Source: Saxidomus purpurata (lineage: Eukaryota > Mollusca > Bivalvia > Venerida > Veneridae). Taken from it: a stretch of DNA of 64,000 nucleotides. The DNA lies in contig JAFMSR010000007.1 of assembly GCA_022818135.1 (NCBI GenBank), forward strand, positions 23,315,846 to 23,379,845, given 5' to 3'. A program made the position numbers and the translations under genes. This document shows, piece after piece, positions 34,401 through 45,500 of the stretch; position 1 is the first letter of the stretch, and each line of letters starts with the position of its first letter. The notes under the pieces were generated by a model. It did no database searches. It saw nothing but the letters and a program-made list of their open reading frames with translations, and was not told the DNA's origin.

Positions 34401-35343
34401 ATTTTTGTTAAACAAGATGGAAACATTGTAAACAGTATTTTAATGTGTGATTGCCGCAGAAAAAAACAGTGTGCTGATTTCACCTAAAATCATGGCACCA
34501 GCATAAAACTTTTATTTACTTAAATGTTGCTGATTAAAATAAGTTAATGCTATGTATAAAATACTGGTAATTTGTTAAAGACAGTCAAGTTTTTGTAATT
34601 GTCCAGACTTTAATGAGTTTCTAAAACATCTTGTACCCCTTTGTACGTCTTCTTTGTCAACAGTCAAGGAGTATATGCAATCTGCAAAACTGTAGAAATA
34701 TACAAGGCTTGTCAGTTTTGCGGTCAACCCTCAAATTATTCAGTAAAGCTGACCCTTCTAAGTTTCTAAAATGGAGTTGAGCACCTTTGAATGTGGATGA
34801 TACCATTAATTGTTTTAGGGGTGTTCACTGAAAATTACTAACTGAATAGCCAACAGTGCAGTTCATGATCAGCCTCTATAGATATGCAGGTTGATCATGA
34901 TCTGCACTGGTCGTAAAGGTAGACTCATTGGCAGACAGTTGCCAAAAGGTTAATATTAAACTTATGTACCAACTTGAAACCTGGCTGTTTAGGATAAAAA
35001 AAATTAAGATGAGGCGATACTTAAATTCAGGTGACAGCTTTAAGTACACAGGTTCAACTGTACTAAATTCTAATATAGTCAAACCTGTCTTCAGAGACCA
35101 CACAGGGAGAGCTGAAATTGTGGTCTCTTTAGACAGGTGGTCTCTTAGTTCAGGGTAAATTGCTATCATCTTGAATTACAAGGGAAGTACATAAAGTGGC
35201 TGCATATATCAGGTTATTGCTCAACTTAGGTGGTGGAAAGGGCAGGGTCGACTGTACTGATTGTGTGTTTATTTCAGGCAATAGCAGCCGACAAGAGTGA
35301 CGAGTGGTTTGCAAAGAAAGGAAAAACTAAAGCATCTGCATAG
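22404..35343 (+). CDS. GLOD4: Glyoxalase domain-containing protein 4 (GLOD4), complete, ten coding exons
   Basis: Exons 22404-22499, 22908-22957, 24322-24442, 26034-26172, 26768-26818, 28462-28541, 29407-29493, 31206-31319, 31684-31770 and 35278-35343 (TAG). They splice in phase to 296 aa; vertebrate GLOD4 is about 298 aa. The protein belongs to the VOC/glyoxalase fold family and is reported in mitochondria; its substrate is not firmly known. Strong family signatures: [12 protein letters not shown] at the N-terminus, [12 protein letters not shown] (exon 2), GPYDGKWSK and [17 protein letters not shown] (exon 3-4), [12 protein letters not shown] (exon 7), [16 protein letters not shown] (exon 8), [16 protein letters not shown] (exon 9) and [12 protein letters not shown] (exon 10). 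Two VOC modules are expected, around residues 5-130 and 140-285. The start could be Met1 (22404) or Met3 (22410); vertebrate alignment slightly favours the second. The exon 9 donor is a weak GTTTGA. All ten exons are open, so the gene looks functional. Confidence 0.96.
23030..23288. mobile_element. Small TIR element (MITE) with TA target site
   Basis: The ends are AGGTGGTCA (23030) and TGACCACCT (to 23288), exact inverted repeats flanked by TA on both sides. It is 259 bp, AT-rich, with no ORF. The short TIR and TA duplication fit Tc1/mariner- or PIF-like MITEs; which one is unresolved. It lies in GLOD4 intron 2. Confidence 0.65.
23930..24130 (+). mobile_element. tRNA-derived SINE in GLOD4 intron 2
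   Basis: CACTGTGGTATTGCATTAGTC and B box GGTTCAGTCCC, then CTTTAGGCAAGACACG and CTTCGAGGTTGATATCC. The 3' part repeats a short AACTTGTTTTTGCA / AACTTGTTTTGCACA unit. It belongs to the same family as 17325-17610. Confidence 0.7.
24590..25880. repeat. 28-bp minisatellite in GLOD4 intron 3 (about 45 units)
   Basis: The unit is CTTCACTTCTACACCATGTA then CACCTAGA, period 28. Main variants are ACACCATGTACACCTAGA, ACACCATGTACACATAGA and GCACCTTATACATGTAGGTTT. The variants follow partly ordered runs, and sequence decays at both ends (25750-25880). Most positions are nearly identical between neighbours, which implies recent expansion by unequal exchange or replication slippage. Confidence 0.95.
27065..27480. 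mobile_element. MITE with long imperfect terminal inverted repeats in GLOD4 intron 5
   Basis: Left end GGCCCCCAATTTACGAAAAT then ACTTTAGGTAATTATTCAG. The reverse complement of the right end is GGCCCCGATTTCATGAAAAT then ACTTAAGTAATTGCTCAG. The inverted similarity reaches about 60 bp into each side, including TTATTTCAA. There is no ORF. Confidence 0.75.
28860..28975 (-). mobile_element. tRNA-like SINE fragment, minus strand
   Basis: On the minus strand TTGGTTTAGTGGTTTCGGC and AAAGGTTCAAATCCCAAC form A- and B-box-like blocks with the right spacing. It lies in GLOD4 intron 6. No acceptor-stem pairing is evident. Confidence 0.6.
29205..29285 (-). mobile_element. Second tRNA-like SINE fragment, minus strand
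   Basis: The minus strand has GATCAGTGGTCCAGTGGTTA and GTTCGATTCCCC, again with A/B-box spacing. It is about 250 bp from the previous one and in the same orientation. Confidence 0.55.
29465..29655 (+). repeat. Three 64-bp tandem copies that include the end of GLOD4 exon 7 and its splice donor
   Basis: GGATAGCTT recurs at 29465, 29529 and 29593, exactly 64 bp apart. Each copy holds the exon-like block CTCCTGTCCAAG..AGAG followed by GGTAAAC, so donor-like GTAAAC sites occur at 29494, 29558 and 29622. Copy 1 is the coding one (Phe-Ser-Ser-Pro-Arg-Glu-Glu). Copies 2 and 3 lie in the intron. The period is not a multiple of three, so use of donor 2 would shift the frame. Confidence 0.92.
30580..30700 (+). 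repeat. Foldback dispersed repeat (GATCATGATC family)
   Basis: CAGTCTGATCATGATCTCCA, GTAAATTTTTAGTGCTCACC, CCTCTGAACAAATAATGGTAC and GATGGACCACTCCATTTTAG in the family order. It lies in GLOD4 intron 7. Confidence 0.75.
31812..34280 (+). mobile_element. 145-bp-array element in GLOD4 intron 9
   Basis: Starts TAGCTCACCTGAGCTGGCTC with a CTTCGTCCGTCCAC tract and ends GGTGAGTGATAAAGGGCCAT then CATGGCCCTCTTG. Tandem units are exactly 145 bp apart (AACAC of AACACTCTAGAGG at 32176, 32321, 32466, 32611, 32756, then 33858, 34003 and 34148 after the insert). Each carries CAGCCCAAATATCCTGGAAA, GATTTCTAGCTCAAGTTCGA and GGGTCATCTGGGGTCAAAAA. It is the same family as 20838-21901. No protein is encoded. Confidence 0.9.
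32767..33715. mobile_element. 949-bp non-autonomous TIR transposon nested in the 145-bp array
   Basis: Starts CATACATGCCGTT (32767); the reverse complement of the right end contains the same 13 bases (33699-33711). The host octamer ACTCTAGA is found on both sides (32759-32766 and 33716-33723). Removing the insert plus one octamer restores the 145-bp register of the array exactly. Both sides also contain CGGGAGATTTG. The 73-aa open frame at 33271-33492 resembles no transposase I recognise. The 8-bp duplication suggests hAT, but the terminal bases are not typical. Confidence 0.88.
34735..34920 (-). repeat. Foldback dispersed repeat (GATCATGATC family), reverse copy
   Basis: In reverse order: CTAAAATGGAGTTGAGCACC, ACCATTAATTGTTTTAGGGG, AGTTCATGATCAGCC and GGTTGATCATGATCTGCACT. 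It lies in GLOD4 intron 9. Confidence 0.75.
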
Positions 35344-35669
35344 TGCACACAGTAGTAGTTTCTGCAACATAGACATTTTATATGCTTACTCCAGATAACA
35401 TAATACAACAGTCAAACCTGTAAACAAAGTCTAATGTAATAACTGGATTCTCTTAATCACAAATCCTGTCTGCGGCTCTGTGTCGCAAAGCATTAGACAA
35501 CATTCTATGGCAAGTCAGTAAGTCCGAAGCTTTTACTTGTAGTAGTTAGTTTGAGTCGAAAGAGACCTGCGCATCAATGAGTGTAAATATTGTTGTCATA
35601 CAGTGTGAAGGCAGTAATTTACCAATGTTGTCCAAAGTGGTATTTCTTCACTGTGCAAAAAGTTATCTC

Positions 35670-35675
35670 AATAAA
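35670..35675 (+). terminator. Candidate GLOD4 polyadenylation signal
   Basis: AATAAA in TCAATAAAAGATG, about 330 bp after the GLOD4 stop, followed by a T/G-rich stretch (TTTTCTTGTG). This is the first canonical hexamer I noticed downstream. It is not proved. Confidence 0.5.
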
Positions 35676-38600
35676 AGATGTTTATCAATTTTCTTGTGAT
35701 ATTAAGTTGTCAAAATTTCTTGATCTTCAAATTTACAAATATATATATATATAGGATAATAAAATTACTGATAAAATAACAGAACTGATTTGTCATCCAT
35801 ATTGTTTGTGTTGTCCACACATCTGGTGCCACAACTCTACAACCAATGAATTGTCATGAAACTTAAAATACAACAAGTGTTTGAAAAGTTTCCAGAAATA
35901 AACTTAATTTTAGACTAGAAAAGGTAGTTGTGGACGACACATTTAAAGATGAATATCTATTAATCTATGAGAAAATCACTTTCCAAAATTGAGAGGATTT
36001 TTTAAACAGTTCCCTGGTTTTCTTGCCATCCTCAGTTTTTCTATAGCAACTGCATTACCTATAGCTTCTTTACATGGTGTATCACTGAAAACACGGCCCA
36101 TGAAATATTGTATTTTGGAGTCGTGTATGAAAGAAGAAGCATCTGGTTTTGTACAGAAAGAAAGGAAAGATCACAAAGACTTCAAATCTTTATATAGTCT
36201 TTATTTAAAAAGACAGTTAAAACATGACAGGTCAAAATTCTACAAAATGGTTTGTGTGACAATTAAAATGAACATATGCAAAATCATGATTCACAACATA
36301 AAAGCTATCAGCACACTGCTTGATGCAACAAAAACTGACCCCTGTACCTTTACATGATTCAAGATCTATAGTTACAATGTGAGCTGATGGTTTTTCCATG
36401 TAAACACTGGCACAGCAAAACTTTATATTTTTAACATTTATACATTTTAACAATTAACCTTGCCTCATTCTTTTACCCACAGTTCAATGCTGAATACGAT
36501 GAAAAGTTTAGACAGGAATTTTCTGATTGTGTTGTTCACATAATTAAGTTGAAATTTCAGGTAGTAATTCAAATTGTGTGTCTTTGCCAATAAGCTGTAA
36601 AAAAAAAATGCTGTGCCTACTTCCAATTTCGATAAGCTTTCCACTCCCATGTTTGACATTTTTCTTTTAGCCGAAATAGAGTGATTTTTTTTCAGATTTG
36701 AATGCTTTCACTATGTCAGCCAGGTATACTATTCGGCATAAACATGACATGTTCGTCTCTTTGTCAAGCAGGTACTATTATGGCTTTAGTATGACATGTT
36801 ATACACATTTCAAGTATGTACACTTATTTACAGAATTTAACATTCATACACAAGAGGAAATGACCAGTGCATATGTACTTGTAGTTTAATCATGATCTAC
36901 ACTGACTGCCATTCAGTTTTAAATTAATGGTTCTGTCCAAAGTAACAGTTGACAAGTCTATTTGGCTAGATAGGGGGAAATTACAGACTTTATATTGTGC
37001 ACAATGTATAAAATTTGTTTGAAAAATTCAGTCTGAACTGTTATAAAACCACTGATATTTTTCAGTACTTTTTAAAAGATTTCAATAAAACAGGATCTGT
37101 GTGTACTGAAATAACATTACATATTGGCAATACATTGTGTAGTTTCAAATAGTGTTGTAGTACTACAAATGTACTACCCTTCAAAGTTGCTATAACAGTG
37201 TAATGGTCAAATAGAGTTGCTTTATACACAGGGAATGCTTTGAAATAGCCCTAGAAATATTTTTATCTGTGTTGTTTCCCTCTAGTAGATGAATTTTCAA
37301 ATTTTGACTCAAAGGTTACAAAATGAAAATGACACAAAGACACACAGTAACATAGTAACATACACGTGTATTTTAATTATAACTACGGTACAGTTACAGT
37401 AATATGCATTTTTTTCAGAGAATGATTTAGCATTAAAATACCATTCCATGTAATTATGGTCACTTTGAAAGGTAATATATCACATTGATGTAAAACCGTA
37501 GTAAAATTAATACAATTCATCAAATTGTGCCTTTTACACACTGCAACTGTCCAAACAAGTAATGCCACTATTAAGCTGTGAGCAAACAGCAACCCACAAA
37601 ATAAAACCTTTAACAGTGCACACACAAAGCTAGGCTGTACTTGCATGTAAAACATATCACCAGTTTACCCCCACCCATTTAAACTGAATTTCTTTCGCAC
37701 CAAAACATTCTTTTAGTTTGAAGCCAAGCAAACTATTTCTAAACTTAAAATGACTATTCAATTCAATAAGTTGAATGTACATGATAATTCCATACACTGT
37801 ATAAAATAATTAGTGCACACTGGAAAATTTGCCTATACCACCTTATCATCTTTATGTACCAGAAATTAAAACATAAAACTTTTGACGATGATAATCAATG
37901 AAACACTACCACTCTTTGGTATATAAACTTTCATGTGACAAGCCAAAGTGCTGGACTTCAACTTTTTTATGATAGTAGATCTATTCACAAGTGTAAAACC
38001 TTTGTAAAACATACTAAGACATGAAAAACATTTTTAGATCTTGTAAAATATGTTTACGACTTCAGTTGCAAAGAAAAGTATAAGGAGGTATACAGAGCTT
38101 TCTTCGTAATCAAACTAAAATAAATATGTATAAACTTAAAATTTCCAGACAATTATGTTAAAGACATACTTAAGTAACTTTAAACTGATTAATTCCTCGG
38201 AAAACTTTTATCCGTATGGCCCCCACCTGATTATACAAGTCTTTTGCAACATTAGCCATGTACAGTAAACAGCAACTTGATGTAGTGCAACATTTAACAG
38301 TTAGATGGTAAAATGTGTGTGTCATTTGTACACATGATTTCGATATTATGCTTTTATGTAGTTTAAAATGTGAATGTAATAGTTTACAAAATAAGTGAAA
38401 ACCTTCCATAGAATGTATGAAAATCTACCATGGAAATGACTTTCCATAAACAAATGTACTTTAAAAAAAAACAGTCCATATTTTGCGTAAAAGTAACGTT
38501 TTTCATACATAGCAGTTTTTGTAAGGGTTTAGACTGAAAATTAATGTCTTTACCATTTCTTTTCTCACATAAAACCTATAAGGTGTATCAAAGACACCAA

Positions 38601-39558
38601 CAGCTCTAAGAATAGCAGCCAAGTGTCTCAGAGCCAACAAATAAATTTAATTTTATGTTTTTATACTGACCTATTTGTGAATCAGGAACATATATTATAA
38701 ATTACAGAGGTATTGAGGACAAAATGTTACCTCTGGATACAGGTTTCCCCATAATGCCTGGAGACTTACTGTCATTTCTTATTCGAACTTTCACTTAAAT
38801 TACAGTAATATAACATATAGTGCAGTTAGTGTATATCTGTAACATCACTGTCACATTGTCCTAAATGAACTGTATATTGCACAGGTTCCCCAATATCACA
38901 GATCTACAAGTCTATCACTGAGTAACACCCAAGAACAAATAAATAAATAAATTACTCTATTATTAACAGTATTCTAAAAGAGCCTTAAATCTAATGTTAT
39001 AGAGCTTTAAATACTTAAATTACGGAGCTTTTTTAACACTAATATTACAGCAGAACCTGCACTGAGCAGCCATTTGCTTGCCAAAGGAAGCTGAATGCTT
39101 ACCCCCAAGGTGACTAATCACACTGGTTCTACTGTATAATACGTAAAATGTTCACAAATGCAGGTGTTCCTAAATATAAATTTACAAAATCCAGTATCTG
39201 TAAATGTACTTGCGAGCCTGACCTAATAAACTTGCATTTAAATAATTCTTTATTTTACAATAAAATACATAACAATACTTCTAACAGGAATGACTAGAAA
39301 ATAAAGGTTACCCTCGAGAAAAGTCAAAATTATTTTCTTAATGGTTACACAAGAAAGTATGTTTCCATTTTCAATGGAACAATGAAATGATGGAATAATC
39401 TTTTTTTACGACATACAAAAAATAGGTTCACTTGTATTCAATGTTTTCAAAGAAAATCTATTTAGAATTTTGTCAAAAGTCTTTAAGAGCTAAAAAAACA
39501 ACCTTGGAATTAATCCTGCCTCTAACATATACATGTATATCTGGGAACCTGTGCAATA
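35676..39558. other. Space between convergent GLOD4 and SRRM2-like genes
   Basis: AT-rich sequence that probably contains the SRRM2-like 3' UTR on the minus strand. Candidate minus-strand AATAAA hexamers lie at 39249-39254 and 36200-36205. A foldback repeat copy sits at 36880-36970, and a SINE-like 3' tail (CTAAAATAAATATGTATAAAC) at 38095-38140. I see no additional gene. Confidence 0.55.
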
Positions 39559-42500
39559 TTATCTATAAGAATCACTGCTGCTGTTGCTATGGCTACGCCT
39601 ACGTCTGTGGGAATTGTTCCGACGGGAATTACTGTGTGATTTACTGCGACTGTGATGATGGTGATGATAGTCGTCCTCCGAATCGGAGCTGGAAGGTGGT
39701 GGCGTGGGCCGGTGGTATGGAACTGGTCGTTTTCTGGCGCTGTAACATAATGAAAAATAATTTCACTTACAAACTTCACCCTCTTTCCCAGACCTTCTAT
39801 TTTAATTTACCTTCTACTTTTAATCATTTGTGTCTTCTGGTATACAACTATAGACGGAATCAGACTTAACACCAAATCATTATAAAATTAACTTAGTCTT
39901 TAAATTAAGTCAAAATTGTGTAAAATCCGATCCAATTCTAACAACTTTAACTGCTGTATTAGTGTCTGAAGACTTAAGATGTTTAAACAATAGTTGCGAG
40001 GGAGTAAAAGACAATGCATTTAACTTTTTTTGGTACAAAAACACCTTGTAATTTAATGAAATTTGTTTAAAGCTGAAAGTCAATTTTCATCTAGTAATTA
40101 AGTACAACAGCTAGATTCAACAACTTGAGTACCATTTTCTTGCAGAACAGTCCAACCTCCCTAGAGCAACAAACTCCATAAAAAGACACACATTTTCTTT
40201 TCTGTTGCGTCAATTATATATATTAAAGAATGGATCTCACCAAAACAACACCTCTCTACAACAAACACATTTCTGTGTTCCCAAGGGTGTTTGCTCCTCA
40301 GAGGTTGTACTGTATACATGACCTTGTTGGCAACAAGCCAATTTTGCCTTTATGACCAGTGCAGATCATGATCAACCAGCACAGCCATACAGTCTTGATC
40401 ATGACCTGCACTGTTAACTATTCAGTTAGTAAATTTTCAGTGAACACCCCTTTGAACCACTAATGGTACTGTCCAAATTGAACGATGGGAAAGTCCATTT
40501 TAGAATTTATTAGAGTTAGAGTTACTACATATGAATGTATAAAACAATTAGCATTTAAGTTTTGGTCAAGTTAACATAAATTAACAGCAAAAACAACAAT
40601 TCTAAAATCATGCACAAATCAACGTCAACAAAACAAAGCAACAAAGTGAATATATTAATTCCAAATTAACCATGCAGACTGAAACATCTTCGCAATATTC
40701 CATCAACAGTAGGGTACAGAAATAAAAGAGGTCTGAGAGTCTGGATATACGAGGTCTTGCAATGTATACTTTGAGTGAGGAGCTGTCGAGACAAAAGTAA
40801 CATAACTGGGATGAAATTCAAAAGTTGTTCTTTGTGTAATTTTCAAAAAATATTCTCTGTTTCACTATAAAAGTACTTTCTTACAGTTCAGTTCTGACTC
40901 TCTATTTCACTATGTAAGCCTTTTCTTACACTTTAGTTTTAACTCTCTATTTCACTATGCAATCCTTTTCTTACAGTTCAGTTTTAACTCTGTATTTCAC
41001 TATACAAGCACTTTAAAGTTTTAACACATTTTGTGTTAGTTTAAAATCATGCATACAGAGCAAACACATTATTATCCATGACTCTACCATCTATGACCCT
41101 AAAGGAACACTAAAACAGGGTTGAAAGTTGCAACTGGTGCACTGGGATGAAATATCGACAAATTATCAGACTTTGTTTCAAAATACCTATAAAAGATCAT
41201 CCCCTCCCCCCTTCCCCGAAAAGTTTCGTTTTAATATCAAAGACCTTGATTGTGTTTGATGCATACATGTTCAATGTCTACATTCCTTAAATAATATCAA
41301 ATTTCTTGGAAGCAGTTGCAGGTAAATGGAGCAAGGACACATTTCTAAACAACACCCCCAATATTAATACGGCTCAACAGGATTCAATATCAAACCCACT
41401 CTTATATCTGGCTGACATAAAGACAATATATAGATAGTTATTTCAAACTCCCTCGAGTGACTTAAAATACAGAGCAGACAAAATATTTACATATATGTAA
41501 ATCTACAAGTCCAACACTGATCATGACCTAGAAATGTAAACATGATACCGCTCCCTATCTATAAATGTTCACGGCATAGACCTGTATCAAAACTTTCAAC
41601 ACTTGTTATCAACGTCTCCCAAATTATTTATATAATATGACATATCCGCTGAATAAACTAAATCATTTTATCTAGTGATGTTTTTCCATTGTACAAACAG
41701 TTTTAGCATCATCAAAAGACAAACTGGGAAAAACTTCAAATGAAACGACTGTGGAAAAGGCAACAGTTCTTTACATTTTGTCATTAACTAAAGCCGCATC
41801 TGCTACTTATCTTGTGTAATTCCACAGTGTATTAAAACACCCCTGAACACTGTTTAATTTTCTTTCCAAAATCAATGAAACTTATGAATCATTCACATTC
41901 GCAACTGTTACATAAGTTTACATTCCGTCTGCTATGTGACAGGGATATTGTTAAATCACCTTGTCTAGTATAGTTTATACCAATTTGTTTTAGTGTGAAT
42001 GCAAATGGTCTTACAACTTTATATTTCTCGTGAGACATCATCCATGACGGAACCAACCGAGTATTGCAGAGCAAGAGTCTAAATTTTCATAGCTAGTATC
42101 TATTTACAGCTGGGTGCATCATAGGTGTTTCGGTTATTCCTTAAAACAGTACTTTACTGGGTTAAACTTTCTTCAGAAATTAACCTACACCTTGCTGGTA
42201 GGCTGTGATCTCTGCCTATACCACTGCTGATAATAATCAACCTGTACACCCTTTGAACAAATAATGGTACTTTCCTAACTGATTGATGGACAAGTTCATT
42301 TCAGAAATTTCGGAAGGTCAGGATTTAGCATAATAACATTACAATGTTTTAACTGCCCATTTAGCCCAAAATTCAAGACAGTCAATGTAGAGTTCTGCAT
42401 CGAAATAATCATGTGTTATAATTTTCCTTTTTGGTTTCAGCACCATTATACCGCAGTTGTTTAAGAAACTTGGCAACTACCTGACAACCCATAGCTGAGA

Positions 42501-45500
42501 CATGCTGGCATTGTCATCTCCCTCTACACCTCATGATAGATTAGTACACTCCCACTGGTATTTGTTTTTCTATGTAAAGTGTTTTTTCTGGGAAAATCAC
42601 GTTTTAGAAAGGTCAGGATTTAGCAAAATTCTAATGTTACAGCTACTGTTGGGATTACTCGAGTCTGACAATCTACGAAATACCAGTACTATTAAGTTAC
42701 TTAATCAATCCTGCAGCAAAGTAGCCCCTAGAACCACTTTAGAAGTGGATATATAACATATCTATTTCTGTTAAAACGATTGGTATTATTAGTTTTCAAG
42801 ATGCCTGTCATGCTTCTATTATATGAGCAGGTAATTACTGCAGTATGGGTTAACTTGTTAGGGGTTAGTAACTTTTCAAAAATGCTTGAAATGCAACATT
42901 TTGATACCAAATTAAATGTGGATTCTTCAACATCTTTTCCTTGACCTTTGTGGTGACCTTGATCGTCTAGGTGAAGTTCTTGATTTGTAAGGTCGTGAAC
43001 CTGGCGACCCTGACCTTTTAAACAGAAAACAATAGGAAACCAAAATAAAACAGACAGAAAAATAAAATGAGAAGAAATAAACAAAATCAATACTATACAA
43101 CAAATGAAACGATATAAAGACATTTTCCACAAATTACACAACAACTAAAAAGTGAAATAGTTACAGAGGCATTTTCTATTTATTTTCTGCGTGACAATTT
43201 TTAAACAATAAAGCAAACATAATCACAATAAGCATAGTTCAGTTTTTACTTTTAAAGCATGAAAAATATGATCCTTATTTAATGAAATATCTGTTTAATA
43301 TACTCACCAAAGACAATACAATTTTAAGATATTAAACAAATTAATGAAGAATTACACAATACAGTGGAATCTCAAAGTATCCTGCTAATTTCTCAGCCAT
43401 CTGCTGGTACCATCAAACGTATTTGCAGATCAGTTTAGACTGTTTATGTAATAAGTCAAACTACTTTTAAGACAAATTATTTTCAACCGGTCCCAGGGCA
43501 AACTCTTCAGAGCAGTTACTCCCCTTACAGTATATAACAAAAGGCCGCTTCATAAAATCTTGTTAAAATTTTGAATGTTTGTATAAGTTTTTGGTATACT
43601 GTTTGTGCACTGTGCACAAAGCTTAATTTCAAAAGTCAGACAAAAAAATAAATTCAAAATACTGATTTTACTACAATTTTCTATCATCACATTGTTTCTC
43701 GTGTGCGTAGTGATCTTAGAATTCAACTCATTCAATCAAATCGCAGTGAGGAGTTTAGTCCCAGGGACTTACTGAGAGCCGACTGTATGTAATAGCTGTC
43801 CTAAAAATACAACATTTCTAGGTTTTCATTATTTTCACACAATGGCCACACAAAATACCTCGTAATTCTCCGTCTATCAAGATGGCTCGGTGAACCTTTA
43901 CGTCTTCGTATGGAAGGGCTGCGCGATTCTCTGTCTCTTGATCGACTCCTGCTGTGTGTTGACGACTTGTCTCGCCTCGATGATCTTCGATTCCGAGAAT
44001 CTGACCTTGACCTACTGAAGTAAAAGTAGCTTTAAAAAGTTAGGACCTTTTATTCATTATTGATGACCACGTCATCCAAATGTTGACATTACTAAAGTTT
44101 CAAACCGAAATTTTTGTGAGAAAAAAACAACTCAGAACAAGGATATTCCTATAAAACTGGACATTGTATGTCAATGAATAGATTGAAGTATCATAATAAC
44201 CTGTGAAAGTGATATTCATATTTCTATTATATATAAATAATTCAAACTCTCAGAAAAAAGGAAGAAGTATGGTATTCTCAAATATAGAACTAAATCACAT
44301 GAGTCAGTAAACAAACTTTTATCTTTTTAGTGAAATTTCCTTTCTGATCAAGTCACAAATTTATTATCTTCTTATTTTGTATGGTATATCTCCATTTCTA
44401 GTTGCTAATGACTTGGTACATGTTTTTTCAAATCACTCTGCGTTTGAAGCATTGTTCTTGTGTATAATGCAACACTGCCATAATTATAAAAAGTAATGAA
44501 GGTACCTGTGTCTTTTCGGAGATCTGGACCTTGATTCTTTCGTGTACCTGCTGCTCCCTCTAGGTGATTCTGATTTCTTTGACTGTTTGCCTGCTGGTGA
44601 TGCTGACCTTTTCCTCCTCCCTGCTGGAGAGTAGCTCAGAGATCGACTGTGTTTTCTGCGAGTTGGGGATGGGGACGGTGAAGGTGTTAGTGATGATAAC
44701 GAATCACTGCGGTCCTTCTGCCTTTCTACAGGCCTAGATCTTCTAAATAGACAAAGATTGACATCTTGATAATGTAAGATACTTTAATAGAAAAGCACGA
44801 ATACTATAAATGACTCAGACTTAAGGTCTAAATTGTACTACTTTTCTGTGTACGCCAAACAGTGTATTATGCATTCTTTCAATATAAAAATAAACTGCAG
44901 TCAGAAATTAGCAAGGTTATGACATTGCTTAGCAATGTGTTGCAATGCGTTGCAATCCAGAATGAGCAGAAATGCAATGCAATTGTAATGGATGAGAAAC
45001 TCACTTTTCTGGAGATGAATCTGACGACCTTTCTCGTTGTGACCTTGACTTTTCAGCTGCCCTTGCCTCTCTGTGTCCTCTCTCTGGACTTGATTCATCT
45101 GATGAACTGCAATAACAAGTAGACACGTTTCTCCTTTGGAATATCAATTTTTAACTTTTGGTTCTCTGCATTTGCTTCCTTGTGCAGATCATGACTAAGC
45201 GACACATCTAGTATGCAGTCTGATCATGATCTACACTGATATTCAGACAGTTTATAGAGAATAAGAACTCCTACAAGTTATTAATTAATGATAAATGGAG
45301 AGGTCATTCCAAAAATTAATTGGCGTAACAGTTAAATTCCTATGAATTTTTGTAAGAAAGGATTTAAAAAAAAAACTATTGTAACTTTTTATTTACCATT
45401 TTGTAGAAGCAGACTACTTAAATTCTTTTAACTCGCAACACTACTGAACTTAGTCTATATTAACATATGGATTACCTCCCATGCTCAGACTCCTCTGAGC

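Noticed and set aside
35989..36357. 122-aa plus-strand open frame between GLOD4 and the SRRM2-like gene, with a hydrophobic N-terminal stretch
   Set aside because: No domain recognised, low-complexity Lys/Ile content typical of AT-rich DNA, and it lies antisense to the probable SRRM2-like 3' UTR.
39432..39869. 145-aa plus-strand open frame with Cys-rich segment
   Set aside because: It is antisense to the last SRRM2-like exon; the Cys and Asp codons come from the reversed Ser/His/Arg coding run.
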